From: Acinetobacter defluvii
Lineage (GTDB): Bacteria; Pseudomonadota; Gammaproteobacteria; Pseudomonadales; Moraxellaceae
Assembly: GCF_001704615.3 (NCBI RefSeq)
Contig: NZ_CP029397.2
Span: 1,302,001-1,366,000 of the forward strand
Direction of reading: 5' to 3'
Length of the DNA stretch: 64,000 nucleotides
Shown here: positions 57,858-64,000 of the stretch, piece after piece
Layout of the letters: the number at the start of each line of letters is the position of its first letter
Numbering within the stretch: position 1 is the first letter of the stretch
Position numbers and translations under genes: made by a program
The notes under the pieces: model-generated
Told to the model about the DNA's origin: nothing
The model's database searches: none
Seen by the model: only the letters and a program-made list of their open reading frames with translations

Positions 57858-59357
57858 ATGATTAACGGTTTAGAACGTATTCGCTGTGCAGCTTTGCACG
57901 AAAAAGTCATGTCTGTAGAAAAGGCAATTGCATTTATTCAAGATGGTGCTGTAGTAGGTTTAAGTGGTTTTGGTGGTGCAGGTGAGGCAAAAACTGTACC
58001 GCTAGCGTTGGCAGATTATGCCCAAAATCATCCGATGAAAATTACTTTGGCGACAGGTGCGAGTTTAGGCAATCGCATTGATGGACGTTTGAATGATGCC
58101 CATGCTTTGGCACGTCGTTATCCTTATCAGGCAGATCCGACTTTACGTAAAGCCATTAACAATGGTGAAGTGATGTATATCGATCAACATTTATCAGAAT
58201 TAGCAGATAACATTCGCCATAAAAACCTCCCTAAAATTAATGTTGCGGTGGTTGCTGCAACTGCAATTACCGAAGATGGTCAAATCATTCCTACAGGTTC
58301 ATGTGGTAACTCTGCCAATTTTATTGAAATGGCAGATCATGTGATTATTGAAATTGACAACACTATTAGCCCAGTCTTAGAAGGTGCACATGATATTTAT
58401 GTACCTAAGGCACGTCCAAATCGTGAACCGATTCCTTTAACTGAAGCGGGGGATCGGATTGGTACGATCGGTATTCATGTTGATCCAAGCAAAATTTCTG
58501 CCATTGTTTTAAATGATATTCCAGATACGTCATTCAAAATGGATGAGGCAGATAATGAAACCCTTGCGATTGCCAAGCATTTAATTCACTTTTTTGAAAA
58601 TGAAGTTGCAGTCGGACGTTTGCCTGAAAATTTAGGACCACTTCAATCGGGTGTTGGTTCGATTGCTAATGCAGTTTTTGCAGGTTTTGAACATTCAAAT
58701 TTTCACGATTTGGAAATGTATTCCGAAGTTTTACAAGACTGTACTTTTCAGTTGATTGATTCAGGGAAAATGAAATTTGCCTCAGGTTGTTCGATGACTT
58801 TGTCGGATGAATGTGCCAAGCGTGTGATGAATAATTTTGAACGCTATAAAGATAAAATCGTTTTGCGTCCGCAGGAGCTTTCTAATAATCCGGAAATTAT
58901 TCGTCGTTTAGGTATTATTGCTATTAATACGGCACTTGAATTCGACATCTATGGCAACGTCAACTCAACTCATGTGACGGGTACAAAAATGATGAATGGC
59001 ATCGGGGGATCGGGTGATTTTACCCGTCATGCGCATTTAGCGATTTTTGTGACTAAATCCATTGCCAAAGGTGGCGCAATTTCTTCGGTTGTGCCGATGG
59101 TAAGCCATTGTGACCATGCTGAACATGATATTGATGTGTTGGTGACTGAGCAAGGTTTGGCAGATTTGCGTGGACTTGCACCACGTGAGCGTGCCTTAAA
59201 AATTATCGAAAATTGTGCGCATCCAAGCTATAAGGCTGATTTGTTGAATTATTTTGAACGTGCATGTGCCTTGGGGGGGCAAACCCCACATGTATTGCGT
59301 GAAGCTTTGTCTTGGCATGCACAGTTTGAAGAAACAGGAAGTATGAAGTCAGCTTGA
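57858..59357 (+). CDS. Acetyl-CoA hydrolase/transferase (succinate CoA-transferase type)
   Basis: The 499-residue protein belongs to the family that includes succinyl-CoA:acetate CoA-transferase. Blocks are GLSGFGGAGEAKTVPLAL near the N-terminus, GIGSIANAV-like (GVGSIANAVFAG), and GIGGSGDFTRHAHLAIF with VTEQGLADLRGLAPRERA near the C-terminus. It may recover acetyl-CoA energy as acetate or activate a carboxylic acid. It is the last gene of the acyl-CoA run. Confidence 0.9.
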   Translation: MINGLERIRCAALHEKVMSVEKAIAFIQDGAVVGLSGFGGAGEAKTVPLALADYAQNHPMKITLATGASLGNRIDGRLNDAHALARRYPYQADPTLRKAINNGEVMYIDQHLSELADNIRHKNLPKINVAVVAATAITEDGQIIPTGSCGNSANFIEMADHVIIEIDNTISPVLEGAHDIYVPKARPNREPIPLTEAGDRIGTIGIHVDPSKISAIVLNDIPDTSFKMDEADNETLAIAKHLIHFFENEVAVGRLPENLGPLQSGVGSIANAVFAGFEHSNFHDLEMYSEVLQDCTFQLIDSGKMKFASGCSMTLSDECAKRVMNNFERYKDKIVLRPQELSNNPEIIRRLGIIAINTALEFDIYGNVNSTHVTGTKMMNGIGGSGDFTRHAHLAIFVTKSIAKGGAISSVVPMVSHCDHAEHDIDVLVTEQGLADLRGLAPRERALKIIENCAHPSYKADLLNYFERACALGGQTPHVLREALSWHAQFEETGSMKSA

Positions 59358-59396
59358 CGGTTGTAATAATTTCTATTTTTTTAATTAAGAACTAGA

Positions 59397-59426
59397 CAGC
59401 CGCATCATATTTGAATGCGGTTTTTT
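59397..59426 (+). terminator. Terminator after the CoA-transferase
   Basis: CCGCAT pairs with ATGCGG across a 9-nt loop, followed by six T. Confidence 0.75.
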
Positions 59427-59447
59427 AATATAACTTGAAATAATTGA

Positions 59448-59549
59448 ATAACTATTTTAACAGCAAATGCTGCAAATGCTCATTCAGGTGGTACAAACTC
59501 ACAAGGTTGTCATACCAATAGTAAAACTGGCGATTATCATTGTCATTAA
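59448..59549 (+). pseudogene. Remnant of a small secreted YHYH-domain protein
   Basis: The plus strand reads LTANAANAHSGGTNSQGCH, then TNSKTGDYHCH and TAA. HSGGT..GCH...TG.YHCH is the signature of small exported YHYH proteins with possible metal-binding His and Cys residues. ANA-ANA before it looks like a signal-peptidase site. No start codon lies in frame after the stop at 59445, so the signal peptide has been lost and the gene is probably dead. Confidence 0.6.
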
Positions 59550-59553
59550 ATTT

Positions 59554-59579
59554 AAAAAGCAGGAAAAATCCTGCTTTTT
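59554..59579. terminator. Bidirectional terminator of cysS / YHYH remnant
   Basis: AAAAAGCAGGA-AAAA-TCCTGCTTTTT is a perfect 11-bp stem with A and T runs on both sides. It lies 31 bp beyond the cysS stop. Confidence 0.85.
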
Positions 59580-59610
59580 AAACTCATCAAACATAGAAAA
59601 TAAATTGTCT

Positions 59611-61032
59611 TTAATCTGCTCGACGCCAAACAGTACCTTGACGAGTATCTTCTAATACCACGCCTTGATCTAATAAAGACTGACGAATACTATCAGCTTT
59701 AGCAAAATCTTTGGCTTTTTTGGCATCAACACGTTGTTGAATCAAATCTTCAATATCAGCTTCAGACAGACCAAGTGCTTCCTGACCAATATCTGACTTT
59801 AAAAACTCATCGACATTATGTTGACCTAAACCTAAAATATTTGTCAGATAGCGTAAAGTTGAATAATAAATCGCAGATTGTTCAGCATTTTCATCTTTCA
59901 CTGCACGATTTAACTCTTTGATAATTTCAAACAGAACTGCAATCGCTTCTGAGGTATTAAAGTCATCACGCATGGCACTATTAAAGCGTTCAACCAAAGT
60001 TTCATCTAAAGTATCAACTGTTTTGTCGCCATAAACTTGCTCATAGGCTTTAAACGCATGATAGAAACGGGTTAAGGCATTTTTTGCTTCTTTTAAAGCA
60101 AAGTCAGAGAAGTTTACAGGGCTACGATAGTGTGAAGACACAATGAAATAACGAATCACTTCAGGGTGGAATTTTTCCATCACATCACGAATGGTAAAGA
60201 AATTGCCCAAAGACTTTGACATTTTCTCGCCATCAACATTGATGAAACCAACATGCATCCAATAATTCACATATTGCTCGCCTGTTGATGCTTCCGATTG
60301 GGCGATTTCATTTTCATGATGCGGGAAAGTTAAGTCTGAACCACCACCATGAATATCGAAGTGATTACCTAAGCAGCAGGTCGACATGGCAGAACATTCA
60401 ATATGCCAACCCGGGCGACCATTGCCCCAAGGTGAAGCCCATGAAGGCTCATTTTCTTTGGCATGTTTCCAAAGTACGAAGTCGAAAGGATGTTTTTTCT
60501 CAACTTCTACATCAACACGTTCAGATGCACCTGCTTGCATATCTTCCAGTTTACGACCTGAAAGGCGACCATATTTTGGAAATTTTTCAACTTCAAAATA
60601 GACATCACCATTTTCAGATGGATACGCAGTGCCTTTATTGACCAAAGTGCCGATCATGTTTTGCATTTGATCGATGTATTCTGTTGCACGTGGTGCTTCA
60701 TCAGGTTCAGCACAACCTAAACGTGCTGCATCATCATTCATGGCTTTAATAAAGCGGTCTGTTAATGCAGTAATGCTTTCACCATTTTCGTTGGCACGAG
60801 CAATGATTTTGTCATCAATATCCGTGATATTACGAACATATTTGACATTCCAACCTTGACTACGTAAGAAACGGATAATGTAGTCAAATGCAACCATGAC
60901 ACGCGCATGTCCAATATGACAGTAATCGTAAACTGTCATACCACATACATACATGTCGATATGTCCTTCTTTACGTGGAACAAATTCAACTTTTTTACGT
61001 TGCTCAGAGTTGTAAAGAACAAAAGGTTGCAT
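59611..61032 (-). CDS. cysS: Cysteine--tRNA ligase
   Basis: The 473-residue class I synthetase charges tRNA-Cys. It has the zinc cysteine and HIGH motif in [15 protein letters not shown], the WHIECSAMS zinc block and KMSKS in [15 protein letters not shown] 61032 gives the family length and start (MQPFVLYNS); twelve extra codons upstream are open but unnecessary. Confidence 0.96.
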   Translation of the reverse strand: MQPFVLYNSEQRKKVEFVPRKEGHIDMYVCGMTVYDYCHIGHARVMVAFDYIIRFLRSQGWNVKYVRNITDIDDKIIARANENGESITALTDRFIKAMNDDAARLGCAEPDEAPRATEYIDQMQNMIGTLVNKGTAYPSENGDVYFEVEKFPKYGRLSGRKLEDMQAGASERVDVEVEKKHPFDFVLWKHAKENEPSWASPWGNGRPGWHIECSAMSTCCLGNHFDIHGGGSDLTFPHHENEIAQSEASTGEQYVNYWMHVGFINVDGEKMSKSLGNFFTIRDVMEKFHPEVIRYFIVSSHYRSPVNFSDFALKEAKNALTRFYHAFKAYEQVYGDKTVDTLDETLVERFNSAMRDDFNTSEAIAVLFEIIKELNRAVKDENAEQSAIYYSTLRYLTNILGLGQHNVDEFLKSDIGQEALGLSEADIEDLIQQRVDAKKAKDFAKADSIRQSLLDQGVVLEDTRQGTVWRRAD

Positions 61033-61216
61033 AGGTCTTCTAAATGCTTCATGAAAATGGTGAGTCATCTTAACCTATGTGTTTTTTTTCATAAAGTTAA
61101 AATGAAAAGAAAGATAGGTTTTTGATTGCGTTTTGAGAGAAATGCTTTTAAATTGCAGTTGTTTTGCAAAATAACAAATTTGTATAAAAGAATGCTAAAT
61201 GCTTGGGGAAAATAAA

Positions 61217-62032
61217 ATGAAGAAAAATAGTGGTTTTGTCGCAGGGACGTTGGTTCATACAAATAAAGGTTTAGTGCCTATTCAAGAGATCAAAGTTGGG
61301 GATATGGTGCTATCGAGTCCTGAGCAAAGGGATAGGACAGTCCGTGAATATAAACGTGTTGTGAATACATTTAAGGCAGAGTCAGAAGAAATTTATGAAC
61401 TCATTATTAGAAAGACTTTAAATCCAGATCTAGAGTATGTTGAAGATGGAATTCTACACAATATTTATGAAATGATTTATTTAACAGCAGGACATCCTAT
61501 CTATGTCATCAATAGCCTGTTTATTGAAGAATGGGATAGTCAAAATGATATAGATCAAATTAATGCGCGTAGTGGTAGCTGGCAAGCAGCACGTGATTTA
61601 AAAATGTATGATCGAGTTTTAGTTGCTCATCCTCAATATAGTGATAGTAACACTTATGAAGTTGTGAACATTGCACCAGTGCAAGACGTTAATCGTGATT
61701 ATGGTTTTGTCGATAGATCATCAATAGATAATAATAAGCCATTTGATACCATTGTCTATTTTGATCAACATAATTATAAGATTGTAGGTGGAAATATCCT
61801 TGAAGGTAGATCAAGCCTAAGGAATTATTTTATTGGTAATTATGTGGAAGCAAATTTTCAAAATCATTCAGTGATTGTAAAAGATTTTAGAGAAAATTAT
61901 GAACAAATCTGTGCTAAGGTGGGTGGTAATCTTGAAAAAATTCCTACCTTGCAATGCTCCGTTTATAATTTTGAAGTTGAAGATTATCATACCTACTTTG
62001 TGGGTGAGCAAGGTTTGTGGGTCCATCAGTAA
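61217..62032 (+). CDS. Stand-alone Hint-domain protein 1
   Basis: The 271-residue protein is almost entirely a Hint (hedgehog/intein) domain. The N-terminal block SGFVAGTLVHTNKGLVPIQE and KVGDMVLS match CFVAGTLVHT of toxin-associated Hint domains, but the essential first cysteine is Gly6. The TxxH block is TAGHPIY (His93). The C-terminal block is EVEDYHTYFVGEQGLWVHQ, ending in Gln instead of Asn directly before the stop. There is no N- or C-extein, signal peptide or toxin domain. ATG 61217 follows GGGGAAAAT. It is paralogous to the next gene, 31 bp downstream. Confidence 0.85.
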   Translation: MKKNSGFVAGTLVHTNKGLVPIQEIKVGDMVLSSPEQRDRTVREYKRVVNTFKAESEEIYELIIRKTLNPDLEYVEDGILHNIYEMIYLTAGHPIYVINSLFIEEWDSQNDIDQINARSGSWQAARDLKMYDRVLVAHPQYSDSNTYEVVNIAPVQDVNRDYGFVDRSSIDNNKPFDTIVYFDQHNYKIVGGNILEGRSSLRNYFIGNYVEANFQNHSVIVKDFRENYEQICAKVGGNLEKIPTLQCSVYNFEVEDYHTYFVGEQGLWVHQ

Positions 62033-62063
62033 AAATAAAAACCTGTAAAAGGAACTATAAAAA

Positions 62064-62927
62064 ATGAGCAATGAAAGTGGTTTTGTTGCAGGGACATTGG
62101 TACATACAAATGAAGGATTAGTGCCTATTCAAGAGATCAAAGTTGGGGATATGGTTTTATCCTTGTCTGAAAATGGTGAAGGTGATACAGCTTATAAGCG
62201 TGTAGTGAATACTTTTAAATCTGCTGAGAAAAAAGAGTTAATGGGAGGTCTGTTTGGTATTTTCTGTACGGATGACCATCCATTTTGGGAAATTGGCAGA
62301 GGCTGGGTTCCATTGAAAGATATGTATTTGGATGGAAAAGGTGTTTTTTCTTTTTATAATTTAAATAGAAATGAATCACCACTGGATAATAATATTAGGG
62401 GAGCATTACAAGTTTTTGAAGTAGATGAAGGCACCCATGATGTATTTAACTTAGGTGGTTTTTATCTGGCACGTTCGGGTATAGAAGGTGTTGCTCTAGC
62501 TTATTTTAGTAATAATAAATATGACTATCGAGCAAAAGATGGTGGATATTTACTTATCGATTTTAGAAAATACCCTGCTCAGTATATTTTAACAGATGAT
62601 AATGACAGTCTTTTGGGCTATTGGAAAAATCAATGTTACTTTAGCTTTGATCTGGATAAACTAGAGCAAGAAAAGGATCAGTACGTTGTCCTAAGAAAAG
62701 GACGAGATGATATCGAAATTGCAGAGTATTCTAGAATATTACAAGATTTTGATTTAGATTTACATGATCGTAATTATGTATTATCTGAAAAGCCAATTAA
62801 TGTTGAACTATTGCAGGACATAGAAAAACGATTTGAAGGTGCTTTTTCAGATTATGTTTATAATATTGAAGTTGAAGATTATCACACGTATTTTGTAGGA
62901 AAATATGGTTATTGGGTACACCAATAG
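62064..62927 (+). CDS. Stand-alone Hint-domain protein 2
   Basis: The 287-residue paralogue of the preceding gene begins MSNESGFVAGTLVHTNEGLV, with Gly6 again replacing the catalytic cysteine. TDDHPFW gives the TxxH block (Thr69, His72). The C-terminus EVEDYHTYFVGKYGYWVHQ again ends in Gln at the stop. First about 50 and last about 25 residues nearly match gene 1, while the centre differs strongly. AAAAGGAAC lies upstream of the ATG; the pair is probably one operon inserted between cysS and kdsD. Confidence 0.85.
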   Translation: MSNESGFVAGTLVHTNEGLVPIQEIKVGDMVLSLSENGEGDTAYKRVVNTFKSAEKKELMGGLFGIFCTDDHPFWEIGRGWVPLKDMYLDGKGVFSFYNLNRNESPLDNNIRGALQVFEVDEGTHDVFNLGGFYLARSGIEGVALAYFSNNKYDYRAKDGGYLLIDFRKYPAQYILTDDNDSLLGYWKNQCYFSFDLDKLEQEKDQYVVLRKGRDDIEIAEYSRILQDFDLDLHDRNYVLSEKPINVELLQDIEKRFEGAFSDYVYNIEVEDYHTYFVGKYGYWVHQ

Positions 62928-63113
62928 CCTAGATAGAGTGAATTAAAAAAACAGTAAACTCTGCCACTCTACATAAATTATGCACATTCTTTGCTAAGAA
63001 AATGAAAATTATACATTTAGAAAATACCTTCGCTGCATAGCTATGATAAAATTGCCAAAATTATTTTTTGCTTGCAGAGAGTGATCCTCTCGCAAAGATC
63101 AGGTAAATCGACT

Positions 63114-64000
63114 TTGAATCCTCCAAATATACCGAATCAGATTGATTTTCAGAAAGTTGCACTCGAAACCCTAAGTATCGAAGAGCATGCTTTAGAAGTC
63201 CTAGCATCTCAAATTGATGAACGCTTTAGCCAAGCTTGTGAAATTATTTTACAGTGCAAAGGACGTTTAGTGATCACGGGCATGGGTAAGTCAGGTCATA
63301 TTGGACGTAAAATGGCAGCAACTTTTGCTTCGACAGGAACGCCATCATTCTTTATGCATCCTGGTGAAGCAGGGCATGGTGATCTTGGTATGTTGGTCAA
63401 AGGTGACGTACTGATTGCGATTTCCTATTCAGGTAAAAGCGATGAAATCATGATGCTGATGCCATTGATCAAGCATGTGGGTGTGCCTCTAATTACCATT
63501 AGCGGTCATGACAAGGGACCGATGCCACAAAATGCCGATGTCGCATTAACTTTGGGCGATATTCAAGAAGCCTGCCCACTCGGTCTTGCGCCTACTTCAA
63601 GCACGACTGCGACTTTGGCATTGGGTGATGCCCTTGCCGTTGCCTTATTGGAAGCACGTGGTTTTACGTCGGATGATTTTGCCCGTTCACATCCTGCGGG
63701 GGCGTTGGGTAAGCGTTTGTTGTTGCATGTCAAACATTTGATGCATACAGGTGATGAATTGCCAAAAGTATCGCCTGATACCCCAATGAATAAAGTCTTG
63801 TATGAAATTTCCAATAAACGTTTAGGTTTAACCACCATTGTTGATGAAAATGATACTTTGCTTGGTATTTTTACCGATGGTGATTTACGTCGTTTGATTG
63901 ATAAACAACAAGGCTTTGACGTGAATTTAGCGGTGTCTGAGGTGATGATTCAACATCCATCTACGATTTCACAAGAAGCACGTGCGGTGGAAGCTTTAGA
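63114..64000 (+). CDS. kdsD: Arabinose-5-phosphate isomerase KdsD (3' end outside window)
   Basis: KdsD converts ribulose-5-phosphate to arabinose-5-phosphate for KDO and hence lipopolysaccharide/lipooligosaccharide. The 295 visible codons cover the SIS domain (VITGMGKSGHIGRKMAATF, STGTPSFFMHPGEAGHGDLG, SYSGKSDE, PTSSTTATLALGDA) and the first CBS domain (LTTIVDENDTLLGIFTDGDLRR) with the start of the second. No ATG start is present; TTG 63114 gives the usual N-terminal length and GTG 63081 is the alternative. The frame is open at the window edge. Confidence 0.92.
   Translation, partial: MNPPNIPNQIDFQKVALETLSIEEHALEVLASQIDERFSQACEIILQCKGRLVITGMGKSGHIGRKMAATFASTGTPSFFMHPGEAGHGDLGMLVKGDVLIAISYSGKSDEIMMLMPLIKHVGVPLITISGHDKGPMPQNADVALTLGDIQEACPLGLAPTSSTTATLALGDALAVALLEARGFTSDDFARSHPAGALGKRLLLHVKHLMHTGDELPKVSPDTPMNKVLYEISNKRLGLTTIVDENDTLLGIFTDGDLRRLIDKQQGFDVNLAVSEVMIQHPSTISQEARAVEAL

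Noticed and set aside
59467..59655. 62-residue ORF
   Set aside because: It runs out of frame through the YHYH remnant and a terminator into the cysS 3' end, with no protein character.
61164..61188. Promoter TTGCAA / TATAAA before the first Hint gene
   Set aside because: The spacer is only 13 bp, too short for sigma-70; the real promoter is not identified.
61217..62927. Inteins inserted in a host gene
   Set aside because: There is no host protein sequence before or after either Hint frame, and the splicing cysteine is missing.
63563..63838. 91-residue ORF on the minus strand
   Set aside because: It is a shadow of kdsD, whose forward frame is clear across the whole SIS/CBS region.

Overview
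The window is a chromosomal segment from a gamma-proteobacterium, most likely a member of Acinetobacter (Moraxellaceae). This rests on the AT-rich base composition, the gene order rseP-bamA-skp-lpxD-fabZ-lpxA, a dihydroorotase-like pseudo-enzyme gene directly behind pyrB, and a run of small Acinetobacter-type hypothetical genes. The species cannot be fixed from the sequence alone. Most of the window is ordinary core genome. There is no prophage, CRISPR array, rRNA operon or replication origin.

Layout. Positions 1-6345 hold the envelope-biogenesis operon (end of rseP, bamA, skp, lpxD, fabZ, lpxA). It is followed by convergent cpoB and the 4.5S/SRP RNA gene with its own promoter. Positions 7748-9701 are an insertion-sequence graveyard: a decayed IS30-family element carries a decayed IS630-family element at a TA site. 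Removing the inner element and one TA rejoins the IS30 reading frame. Positions 9815-19233 hold a small secreted protein, yqeY, rpsU, tsaD, a broken immunity-like gene, a phytase/esterase-like lipoprotein, a chromate transporter, an AAA+ ATPase, and a patatin phospholipase whose gene overlaps that of an atypical protein kinase. tRNA-Leu and tRNA-Trp follow, with a terminator and a heptanucleotide tandem repeat.

Positions 20362-41584 hold an acyl-CoA ligase, mutS, yaaA, an HD hydrolase, rlmKL, a LysE exporter, pyrB with pyrC', an amino-acid permease, a voltage-sensor ion channel with a C-terminal zinc ribbon, gltS, a DUF441 protein, two pseudouridine synthases, a GNAT acetyltransferase and an orphan RelB/DinJ antitoxin. 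Positions 41765-45542 form a PLP-centred locus: yggS, an 82-residue protein and a class-III aminotransferase in an overlapping operon, followed by a MocR-type regulator. A perfect 16-bp palindrome lies just before yggS.

Positions 45830-59357 hold an OmpA-type inner-membrane-anchored protein, a DUF2520 protein and a lipid/ketone catabolic neighbourhood: desaturase, Baeyer-Villiger-like monooxygenase, SDR, LysR and TetR regulators, acyl-CoA dehydrogenase, thiolase and CoA-transferase. The last part holds cysS, two tandem stand-alone Hint-domain genes and the 5' part of kdsD. The Hint pair is the most unusual feature: both proteins are essentially nothing but a Hint fold, with glycine where the splicing cysteine should be and glutamine as the last residue.
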